A program made the position numbers and the translations under genes. DNA of 64,000 nucleotides from Candidatus Abyssobacteria bacterium SURF_5 (lineage in GTDB: Bacteria > Abyssobacteria > SURF-5): the NCBI GenBank assembly GCA_003598085.1, contig QZKU01000128.1, forward strand, positions 62,001-126,000. The letters run 5' to 3'. Under the pieces are notes generated by a model. That model did no database searches. It worked only from the letters and a program-made list of their open reading frames with translations, and was not told the origin of the DNA. This document shows positions 27,178 to 34,606 of this stretch, piece by piece (position 1 is the stretch's first letter; each line of letters begins with the position of its first letter).

Positions 27178-27822
27178 GAAGCCTGTGCGACCAGCGACAC
27201 CGCGCGAATGAATTCGCATCTACCAGAAAACGCGGTCGCCGTGCCGTTGCCCCTACAATTGGTGATAACTCATAATCTGTACTACTGAATTTCAAATTCC
27301 TGAATGTTCTAATACTTTTCGAACCGAGTACGCATATCCTGTCGATGTAAGATGGATTCCTGCTTTCGCAGGAATGACGAAAAGAGGAGACTTCATTCGT
27401 GTAATTCGTCAAATTTGTGTAATTCGTGTTCCAAGTATTTTGGTTGCGACTTCGCCCCAATAAATCCGTACTACTTACCTGCAATTTCTCGAATTTCTTT
27501 CACGATTTTCATGAAAGAGATGCAGAAGGGCCTAGTTGACAGGATGTTATGAAAACAAAAGACTTCCTCCTTCTCAATCCAAAATCGAAAATCCAAAATC
27601 CAAAGCTTGTCCCGGACTCCGATCCGGGATTGCTGCGGCTTCGCCCCAATAAACCCGTGTAAATCCGTTGTTAAAAGCGTCTTTCATTCGTCTCATTCAC
27701 GCAATCCGTGAATCCAAAAGGCCTTGTTTCTAATCTGAGGAAGTCTGCGAAATCTGCGGACGTATCTTTTTGCGTCTATCGGCGAGGTGGACGAGCGTGA
27801 TCATTCGAGGTGGAACGGCCTC
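27178..27822. repeat. Repeat-filled spacer without a gene
   Basis: Four kinds of repeat stand here in a row: GCGAATGAATTCGC (27204-27217); a hairpin GATTCCTGCTTTCGCAGGAAT (shortened: stem ATTCCTGC/GCAGGAAT) at 27354-27375; imperfect AATTCGTGTAATTCG direct repeats at about 27397-27430; and the AATCCAAAATCC plus TCCCGGA/TCCGGGA unit at 27576-27630. No open frame has support. Such runs look like a landing zone for small non-coding elements. Confidence 0.55.
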
Positions 27823-29223
27823 TCAAAATTGGAAATAGATGAACCTTTGCTCGGTTGTGAAGAAAAGATAAATCAGTATTGTTACGCATGAATAGCCGAA
27901 GGCCTGCACGGGCGCCGGCATGCGCACATACCACTCTTCGAGCTTCACCCTGCTGCGGAAGATATGGCTCAGGATAGCGATTGACAGCATCACGACGATA
28001 GGCGTTTCGAACGTCTCAACGCCCTGCCCGCCCGAAAAGACATTTTTCAGAACTTCGACCGCTTGCCCCAGACTCTGCGCCCGGAAAATCACCCAGCCGA
28101 GAGACACGAGGTGGAATGTGAGAAGCGCGCTTCCAACGGCGACGAGCGGCGAGGGCTTTTCAATCCAGCGTTTGGCGGCCGGCAAATTTTCTTCGAGGAG
28201 CCGCTGGATCGAGATCAGCAATCCGTGATAAGCGCCCCAGAAGAGGAACGTCCAATTCGCGCCGTGCCAGATTCCACCCAATAACATTGTCACCATCATG
28301 TTGTAATAGGTGCGACCGGATGATTTTCTATTTCCGCCGAGCGGGATGTACAGATAATCACGGAGCCAGGTCGAGAGCGATATGTGCCAGCGGCGCCAGA
28401 ATTCGCGGGGCGATTTCGAGATGTATGGAAGGTCGAAATTGATCGGGATCTCGAAGCTGAACAATTTGCCTACGCCGATGGCGATATCGGTATAGCCCGA
28501 GAAGTCGAAATATATCTGGAAGGCGTAGGCGTAGATGCCGATCAGAGTGGCGAGGCCGGAAAAATCGCCCGGCGCGGCAAAGACCTTGTCGACGTAGCCG
28601 CCCAGGAAATCGGCGAACGCGACTTTTTTCACGAGCCCCTGTGCAATGAGAAAGAGACCGCGCACGGCCTGGTCCTCATCGTATTTATGGTCGGCCTTGA
28701 TCTGCGGCAGCAGCGTTTGGGGCCTGACAATGGGGCCGGCCACCAATTGGGGGAAGAATGAGATGTATGCCGCAAAATTCCAGAAGGATTTCTCCGCCGG
28801 CAGTCCGCGGTAGGTATCGATCACGTAGCTCATCATCTGGAACGTGAAGAACGAGATTCCGAGCGGCAGAGTTATCTCTATGGCCGTTACATCCGATTGA
28901 ATTCCGAATGACGAGAGCAGATTCAGGACTTCGCGCGAGGCGAAGCCGGCGTACTTATAAAACCCGAGCACGAACAGGTCGATCGAAATAGCCAAAGCGA
29001 GGAAATGCTTTCTTCGGCTGGGTTTTCTCGCCATCTCGAGGGCCAGCCCGAAATTGATCAGGGTGAGGATCGCGAGCAAAAAAAAGTAGATCGGGTAGGA
29101 GTACATGTAGAAGAAGTAGCTTAAGCCGATGATGATGAAGACGCGGTGAGTACGGGGTGCGCTCCAGAAGAGGATGAGGGCGATAATCAGAAAACCGCCG
29201 AATGCGAGACTATTGAAAAGCAT
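27823..29223 (-). CDS. MBOAT family O-acyltransferase, AlgI-type
   Basis: The 466-residue protein is a classical AlgI-type MBOAT: MLFNSLAFGGFLI at the start, LPLGISFFTFQMMSYVIDTY, YISFFPQLVAGPIVR, FWRRWHISLSTWLRDYLYIP, and GGIWHGANWTFLFWG with the catalytic histidine. Members move an acetyl or similar group through the membrane to exported polysaccharides. It differs clearly from the MBOAT at 14.3 kb, which is of the ACP-linked kind, so the locus holds two types. It lies 17 bases after a small membrane protein gene on the same strand, and the two probably form a pair. A cognate AlgJ-like partner is not directly adjacent; the SGNH gene at 18.6 kb is a candidate. Confidence 0.92.
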   Translation of the reverse strand: MLFNSLAFGGFLIIALILFWSAPRTHRVFIIIGLSYFFYMYSYPIYFFLLAILTLINFGLALEMARKPSRRKHFLALAISIDLFVLGFYKYAGFASREVLNLLSSFGIQSDVTAIEITLPLGISFFTFQMMSYVIDTYRGLPAEKSFWNFAAYISFFPQLVAGPIVRPQTLLPQIKADHKYDEDQAVRGLFLIAQGLVKKVAFADFLGGYVDKVFAAPGDFSGLATLIGIYAYAFQIYFDFSGYTDIAIGVGKLFSFEIPINFDLPYISKSPREFWRRWHISLSTWLRDYLYIPLGGNRKSSGRTYYNMMVTMLLGGIWHGANWTFLFWGAYHGLLISIQRLLEENLPAAKRWIEKPSPLVAVGSALLTFHLVSLGWVIFRAQSLGQAVEVLKNVFSGGQGVETFETPIVVMLSIAILSHIFRSRVKLEEWYVRMPAPVQAFGYSCVTILIYLFFTTEQRFIYFQF

Positions 29224-29240
29224 ATGCTAGACTTCGGGCC

Positions 29241-29531
29241 TCACGTCGTTACGCGCTCATGGTCATAGGAAACTTGCGCTGTCCCGGAAGAAGGCTTCGG
29301 CTGCAAGCGTCTCTGAAGTGCGGCGATTCCCGCGTAAATCAGCGACAGCAGCAAGGACGGCAGGATAACGTCTTTTATCTGGATCGGGAAGGAAATATCA
29401 AAAAACGACATGCGCGTTTCCCGGCTGATGTGTTGAAGAAGTTCAAGGATCGGGAACGCCAGGACGAGGAAAAGAAAATAGCCGTAAATCAGGAATGTCA
29501 GCAATTTAAAAAAGGGTCTGATGAGCGACAT
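29241..29531 (-). CDS. Small two-helix membrane protein upstream of the MBOAT gene
   Basis: The 96-residue protein has two predicted membrane helices (about residues 8-30 and 50-72) with FFDISFPIQIKDVIL between them, and a short charged tail. I do not recognise a named family with certainty. Its tight spacing to the AlgI-type MBOAT gene and the same strand suggest an accessory subunit or a regulator of that enzyme. The ribosome binding site is weak. Support comes from the compact, hydrophobic and well-formed reading frame rather than from a known relative. Confidence 0.55.
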   Translation of the reverse strand: MSLIRPFFKLLTFLIYGYFLFLVLAFPILELLQHISRETRMSFFDISFPIQIKDVILPSLLLSLIYAGIAALQRRLQPKPSSGTAQVSYDHERVTT

Positions 29532-30177
29532 TTTCTTTAATTATCTTGTCAATTAACAGGATTCTATTTGGTGAAATTCAGTATAAATGAACGGAAAAAC
29601 AAAAGTCAAGCAACAGGGGGAAGGTGGGCCGGGTGGCTGAGTGGCTTCGCTATGGACAGGCGCCATGGATGCTCCGGAGCCGGTGAGACTGTCCGACAAT
29701 TGATTGAGTGGTTGTAGCTTCGGGGACAGGCACCATTCTATCCCGCGAGGCGCGGGATTTCGCTGCGCTCAACGAGGTACTTGAGATAATTCCGTAAATG
29801 GAGCCAGTTTCCTTCGCCGGGAGGAGCACGGGCACACGGACGACATGGACTAACACGGACGAACACGGACGAACACGGACCGGCACGAACAGACACGGAC
29901 CATCATTCACGAACATGGACCGGGATGAACCGGGCATGAACGGCTAAGATGGGGCAATGGCTGGTGGTGGACGAGCTTCCGGCAAGGTGGGACGCTGTCA
30001 GGTGGAGGAATACGGCGTATTGCGCATAAGGAGGTAGGGTTTTCCTTTAATTGATGCTCCGTCTCTTTAAATAAGGAACACTTGCTGGCAGAGTTGAATG
30101 TGACTGAAATGCCTGGGGCGTGAGCGGGCGTCCTTTATTAAATGTCCCCGCACGTGCCTCGGAAGGAGGGGTTCAAG
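29532..30177. repeat. Spacer with a REP-like element and a CACGGAC tandem array
   Basis: At 29716-29820 a REP-like unit begins CTTCGGGGACAGGCACCATT and ends with AATGGAGCCAGTTTCC, the same ends as the unit at 33648-33712. At 29829-29940 a degenerate array repeats AACACGGACG about seven to eight times. No gene is seen in the spacer. The last 60 bases hold the leader of the ankyrin gene. Confidence 0.6.
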
Positions 30178-30621
30178 ATGATGCGCTTGATAGCAACGTG
30201 TATGATTTTTCTGTTTGTCACCTTGCAGTGCAGCCGGGATCCGGATCTTGCGCTGATACAAAGTGCGAGATTAGGAGATGCCGAAGCCATTGAGCAATAC
30301 CTTGCAGGGGGAGCGAGTCCGAACGTGCAGGACAGGAAAGGGAAAACGGCTCTGATGGAGGCCGCTTCAACGGGGCAGACCAACATCGTCAGATTGCTGC
30401 TGAGCAAAGGGTCGGATATCAATATTTGCGACAGGAATGGGTGGACGGCGATAATGCACGCGGCTTCCCACGGACAACTTGATATCGTTCACCTGCTGAT
30501 CTCGAAGGGAGCAAGTGTGAATGCGCGAACTTCGGAAAACGTTACGGCGCTGCAATTGGCGATGAAAGGGAATCATGTGGAGACGGCGGAATTGTTGAGG
30601 ATGGCGGGCGCAAAGGAGTGA
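30178..30621 (+). CDS. Secreted or lipid-anchored ankyrin repeat protein
   Basis: The 147-residue protein starts with MMRLIATCMIFLFVTLQC, a signal-peptide-like segment ending in a cysteine; the lipobox (TLQC) is not canonical, so lipidation is uncertain. Residues about 22-147 form four ankyrin repeats, with the consensus GKTALMEAASTGQTNIVRLL, a second at GWTAIMHAASHGQLDIVHLL, and shorter ones at each end. The partner protein is unknown. GGAAGGAGGG seven to eight bases before the ATG at 30178 sets the start; 30181 is also possible. No operon partner is evident. Confidence 0.85.
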   Translation: MMRLIATCMIFLFVTLQCSRDPDLALIQSARLGDAEAIEQYLAGGASPNVQDRKGKTALMEAASTGQTNIVRLLLSKGSDINICDRNGWTAIMHAASHGQLDIVHLLISKGASVNARTSENVTALQLAMKGNHVETAELLRMAGAKE

Positions 30622-31085
30622 CGGAGCCTTATTCGAGTCCTTCCTCATTATTGCCAATAGCTTGTAGGGGTGCGATAGCGCTGAGGCTTAGAATCTTGCG
30701 CGGTTGACGCCCTCTGCAAAATCCTCCTTTGGAGGCGGTCCCTTAATGGGATTGGCGCCGATGACAGAGCGTATCGCCGACTCAGAGTAACCCGTCATTC
30801 CTGCGAAGCTTGTCCCGGACTCCGATCCGGGAGCAGGAATCCAGGGTCTGGCAGAAGAAGACAAATCAGCCCCTTAGTCCCCCTTTGAGGAAGAGAGAAT
30901 AGAAGGCGCTGAGGGAATTAAGAAGGCCGTTCGGGAAGGGGGCTTCGCTTGGTGCAATGCTGGAGCGGGCAAGAAGAAGTAAAGAACCACCGGCCGCAAG
31001 CACGCGCCAGCCATGGCTTCGCTTCAACGGGCGCGCAAGCAGCAATGAGGGCGCTATACCGATTGCTTGAGCCGGCATCGGCTCA
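30622..31085. repeat. Spacer with a nested hairpin repeat
   Basis: The hairpin spans 30793-30844: an outer stem ATTCCTGC/GCAGGAAT encloses an inner stem TCCCGGA/TCCGGGA. The inner part is shared with 27576-27630 and 9766-9816, the outer one with 27354-27375. No gene was recognised in the rest of the spacer. Confidence 0.55.
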
Positions 31086-32366
31086 TTAAGCCCAATTACG
31101 CGATTTTGCCTTCTCGGAGACCAGTTCAATGAAAGCGTCTATGCGCGTTATGGTCTGTCCTTCGTTGAAGGAGGACGGGTCGACCATATCGCTCTCGAGG
31201 AGCAGTGCAGGGACGCCGAGTTCTTCCTCGAGGGAATTCTTTATCTCCATCTGATTGATGTACAAGGCGCGGCAGGTCGGCGTATAGGAGAGAATGACGC
31301 CGTCGATATTGTAATCGACGACGGCTCGAATAACGGAGCCGACCATGCCGTTCATGCCCCATCGTTGCGGCTGGCGCGTGGCGGTATTGATCGTTGAGGC
31401 GGCGGACCCGTACTGCGTGTCGATGACGACTACCCCGCCTTTCTCCTCGAAATAATTGATCAGGCCCATGTTGTACCAGAAGGGAATGCCGCTCCATGCC
31501 AATCGGAACCGTTCGGGATCGACGATGCCTGTCTTTGTTTCGATGCGCTGTTTCACTTCAGCCCGGAGCTGTTCGTAGAATGCATCCGCCTCTTTCGTGC
31601 CTGGCATGTACATACCGGGGAACATGGCGGTGAAGGCGTCGCCGGCGCCCATCGGCGTGGGGATATGCTTGCGGTACTCGTTTATCTCGCGCCTGAGTTT
31701 GCCGACTCTTCGCGATGCCTGCTGGATTTCGAAAAGTTTTTGGGGGTCGAGCGATCTGCCGGTTTGTTTCTCGAGGAATTCGACCAGCCCCTGATATTGC
31801 GCCATCACGTACGCCTCGAGATGCGGGGCGTCTTCGCGGCCGACCTGAATCCCGGCGTTTTCGGTTGCGATAGTCGAGCCGTCGGCGCCGTTCCGTCCGG
31901 CGGGAGGCATCTGCGGCACCTCCATCAGGTAGACGGGCACACCGAGCATATCGGCCATCAGCTCGAACCACTTGATGCGGGTGTCGCACACGATGCTGGT
32001 GATAAGCAGAAAATCGGGGCGCGGCATGCCCCCCATCGGCGCATCCTCGGGCAAGCCTTCCATGATGAATCCGAGGTTGACGCGGGCATACCCGCACAAC
32101 TCCTTTGCAAATCCCGCCGCCTCGGCGGGCTTTATGAAGCGCGAGGATGCGTCGCGCGACGCGCACACGGTCGCATATTGCTCGGGATAAAAGGCGAGGA
32201 TGTCGAGGGCCTGTAGAAGCTGCTTTGGGATTCCGACGCAACACCATGCGACCGGTTGGCCCTCCATATTCTGCTTGCGCCGCTGGTCTTCGTAGTAGCT
32301 CTTGATGAGGGCCGATGCCGCCTTGGTGGTCTCCAGATGTTTCTTTGCGTGCATGCGCGAGCCCAT
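31086..32366 (-). CDS. 2-hydroxyacyl-CoA dehydratase family subunit
   Basis: The 426-residue protein matches the D-subunit family of 2-hydroxyglutaryl-CoA dehydratase and benzoyl-CoA reductase: AWCCVGIPKQLLQ near residue 40, FLLITSIVCDTRIKWFELM, and LSYTPTCRALYINQMEI near 365-380, giving three cysteine sites that in relatives bind a 4Fe-4S cluster. It starts at the ATG at 32366, with GGAGG five to six bases upstream. Two bases separate its start from the stop of the related upstream gene, so the two are translated as a pair, as expected for a two-subunit enzyme. Substrate cannot be told. The ATP-driven activator needed by this family is not in the window. Confidence 0.85.
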   Translation of the reverse strand: MGSRMHAKKHLETTKAASALIKSYYEDQRRKQNMEGQPVAWCCVGIPKQLLQALDILAFYPEQYATVCASRDASSRFIKPAEAAGFAKELCGYARVNLGFIMEGLPEDAPMGGMPRPDFLLITSIVCDTRIKWFELMADMLGVPVYLMEVPQMPPAGRNGADGSTIATENAGIQVGREDAPHLEAYVMAQYQGLVEFLEKQTGRSLDPQKLFEIQQASRRVGKLRREINEYRKHIPTPMGAGDAFTAMFPGMYMPGTKEADAFYEQLRAEVKQRIETKTGIVDPERFRLAWSGIPFWYNMGLINYFEEKGGVVVIDTQYGSAASTINTATRQPQRWGMNGMVGSVIRAVVDYNIDGVILSYTPTCRALYINQMEIKNSLEEELGVPALLLESDMVDPSSFNEGQTITRIDAFIELVSEKAKSRNWA

Positions 32367-32367
32367 A

Positions 32368-33513
32368 TTATCCTCCAAGCATTTCGAGAAAAGCGGCTAT
32401 GCGGTTTTTTGTTTCTTCGGATATCGCCGCCGAGTGATCGCCCTGCAAATAAAGGACGGGAACACCCTTTGCCTTCAGCTTTCGCTGCAGGTCCGGCATC
32501 TGGAAAAGGTGCGCGTCGCAGCATCTGAGGATGTACATGATGACGCCGTCGACCGCGTAGTCATCGATGTTGTTCATGAGGAAATCGATTCGGGCGCCCG
32601 AGTCGAACGTGCGGGGGCAGGGTATCTTTTGCAGGTAACGGTCGGCGATCGCCTCGATGGGGTCTCCATTCTCGCGGACCTCTTGCCAAAAATAGCGGAA
32701 GCCGGTGCAGGAGTCATCCACGGCGACCAATCCACCGAGGTTTTCGATTGCCGAGATGAGTTCAACGTCATCCAGGGCAGCCGCAGAAAGGAGGATTCGC
32801 GGGCGTCGTTTTTCGAGTGTCTGAGACGAGGCGAGCGCATCGAGCAGTTCTCTCAGCCGCAGTGAATGATCTTCTTTCGGCATGAGCATCGAGGAAAGCG
32901 TAATGAATAATGATTCGGTTCCCGTGAGGGGAGAAAGCGTGTTTTTGCGCAATGCATAGAGTTTTTGGAGCAGCCGGCGGTTCTCGTTATAGCGAACGAT
33001 GGATTCCCGCAGGGACTGCTCGGTTATCGGGGAGTCGGTATGCTGCTCGATAGACGTCTTGAGCCGGCGCGCTTCATCAATAAAGGCGGAGCGGGCGGTG
33101 GGGTCGTTGACTTTGTGCGGATACCAGAGGTAATGGCAGAAGTCGGGGTATCCGGCGCGGTAGGCCCAGAGGTCGTACATTTTCGTGATAACGTCGCACG
33201 AGTGGGGGACGACTACTCCCGAAAGATACCGATAGGTGCCATCAAGCACAAGTTCGAGGCTGCTGCGCGCGAAAGAACAGACGTTCGACTGCAGATACTT
33301 GTCGGCGAGCGAGATGGGTTTGCGGGTTCCGATGATTCGCATCGGAATGAAACCGGCTGCGTCGAGCAGTTCCTCGGGGACAAAGTCGCAGAAGTAGCCC
33401 ATGATCTTCCGCGTCATCGCAAGCTCGCGCGCCTGCTCGTGCCAGCGTGCGACCGCCTGGCGGAAGAAGGAAAAATCGGCCATAGGAGAAGAAGCGGCTT
33501 TGTCTGTTTCCAT
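32368..33513 (-). CDS. 2-hydroxyacyl-CoA dehydratase family subunit (paralogue of next gene)
   Basis: From the ATG at 33513 the protein has 381 residues. The family features are MGYFCDFVPEELLDAAG and IPMRIIGTR near the start, YLSGVVVPHSCDVITKMYD, and near the end DGVIMYILRCCDAHLFQMPDL, with cysteines placed to hold an iron-sulfur cluster. It is related to, but shorter than, the downstream subunit, and both probably form a heterodimer. The frame is open further upstream to 33867, but that part is made of repeat DNA (the 33.6-kb element) and codes nothing family-like. No acyl-CoA transferase or activator gene is adjacent. Confidence 0.82.
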   Translation of the reverse strand: METDKAASSPMADFSFFRQAVARWHEQARELAMTRKIMGYFCDFVPEELLDAAGFIPMRIIGTRKPISLADKYLQSNVCSFARSSLELVLDGTYRYLSGVVVPHSCDVITKMYDLWAYRAGYPDFCHYLWYPHKVNDPTARSAFIDEARRLKTSIEQHTDSPITEQSLRESIVRYNENRRLLQKLYALRKNTLSPLTGTESLFITLSSMLMPKEDHSLRLRELLDALASSQTLEKRRPRILLSAAALDDVELISAIENLGGLVAVDDSCTGFRYFWQEVRENGDPIEAIADRYLQKIPCPRTFDSGARIDFLMNNIDDYAVDGVIMYILRCCDAHLFQMPDLQRKLKAKGVPVLYLQGDHSAAISEETKNRIAAFLEMLGG

Positions 33514-33610
33514 TGGTCGGTCCCGGAGCAAAAACACGCGACAGAGGCTAAGGGAAGTATATCGAGGCGGGTGGAAAGTGTCAAATGGTTTTGGGCTTCG
33601 TCTTCGGGAA

Positions 33611-33712
33611 CAGAGAAGTTTCGGGGACGGGAAGGGACGGTGGTTTTGCTTCGGGGACAGGCGCCATTCTACGCCCTTCGGGCCATAAATGGAGCCAGTC
33701 CCCTTCGCTTCG
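33611..33712. repeat. REP-like GGGGACAGGC element
   Basis: The main unit (33648-33712) starts GCTTCGGGGACAGGCGCCAT and ends AATGGAGCCAGTCCCC, with an inner GCCCTTCGGGC hairpin. The two ends pair imperfectly, so the whole unit can fold. A partial TTCGGGGACGG copy precedes it. Its relative at 29716-29820 has the same ends. Such units are often mobilised by REP-associated tyrosine transposases; none is in the window. Confidence 0.6.
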
Positions 33713-33833
33713 GCCATTCCCCATCGCTTGGTCGGCATTCTGGCAAAATGTTTTTGTTTCGTGTATATTAAGTGAAATCGGGAACAGGTTGTGCGGCGTA
33801 AGTACACATTGGAAAACGGGGGAGGATACTCGC

Positions 33834-34505
33834 GTGTTCCAGAAGACGAGACGAAACACAAGCCCATTTCTCTTGATACTGCATATCACGCCGATCCTTT
33901 TGCTGTGTTCATGCGCGACGACGTACTACCGCGCGATGGAGAGCGTGGGAATTTACAAGCGCGACATTCTTGTGGATCGGGTCGAGGAAGCGCGCGAGAG
34001 CCAGGAGGAGGCGGGAGAGCAATTCCAGTCGGCGCTCGAGAGGTTTCGCGAGGTCGTTGATGTCGAGGGCGGCGATCTCGAGCGCAAATTCAACAAGTTG
34101 AATGCGGAATACGAGCGCAGCGAGGCGAAGGCGCAAGAAGTGAGCGACCGGATCGATTCGGTTGAAACAGTCGCGAACGACTTGTTCGAGGAATGGGAGA
34201 GCGAACTCGAGGAGTATCAGAACAGGGAATTGCGCCGTTCGAGCGAACGGCTTTTGCGCGATACCCGCACGCGGTACGCAGAGCTGATGAAGGCGATGAG
34301 GCGCGCCGAGGAGAAGATGCCGCCGGTGCTCGCGCAACTGAACGACCAGGTGCTTTTTCTGAAGCATAATCTGAACGCGCAGGCGATCGGAGCGCTGCGC
34401 GGTGTAGCCGACGAATTGGAAGTGGACGTCGAGGCTCTGCTGAAGGAGCTACAGAATTCAATTGACGAAGCCAACGAGTTTATAGCCTCGATGCCGCCCG
34501 CTTGA
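33834..34505 (+). CDS. DUF2959 family lipoprotein-like periplasmic protein
   Basis: The 223-residue protein begins with a signal sequence (MFQKTRRNTSPFLLILHI, then ILLLCSC, a lipobox-like end) and continues as one long, charged helical chain with the DUF2959 signature: TTYYRAMESVGIYKRDILVD, RVEEARESQEEA, GGDLERKFNKLN and LKHNLNAQAIGALRG. Coiled-coil formation is expected over most of its length. The function of the family is unknown. The GTG at 33834 was chosen because GGAGG lies about nine bases upstream and the longer frame is repeat DNA. An RND exporter gene starts about 100 bases downstream on the same strand, so an envelope role with it is likely. Confidence 0.85.
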   Translation: MFQKTRRNTSPFLLILHITPILLLCSCATTYYRAMESVGIYKRDILVDRVEEARESQEEAGEQFQSALERFREVVDVEGGDLERKFNKLNAEYERSEAKAQEVSDRIDSVETVANDLFEEWESELEEYQNRELRRSSERLLRDTRTRYAELMKAMRRAEEKMPPVLAQLNDQVLFLKHNLNAQAIGALRGVADELEVDVEALLKELQNSIDEANEFIASMPPA

Positions 34506-34606
34506 TCGCCGGCATGGCGTCCTCCGACCCGGAGCGGAATATCGAAATCGCTCGACTGCTCCCGGTGCGCTCCGGGAATACATTCCTGTAGTCCGAAAAC
34601 CTGTCT

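Noticed and set aside
29622-29650. GGCCGGGTGGCTGAGTGG, like the D-arm region of a tRNA-Leu or tRNA-Ser gene
   Set aside because: No matching acceptor, anticodon or T-arm follows in the right spacing, so it is chance or a short remnant.
29829-29940. Possible CRISPR array
   Set aside because: The units are adjacent and degenerate, without unique spacers of even length, and no cas gene is nearby.
33514-33867. N-terminal extension of the 2-hydroxyacyl-CoA dehydratase subunit
   Set aside because: The extension is translated from the REP-like element and has no homology to the family; the ATG at 33513 is enough.
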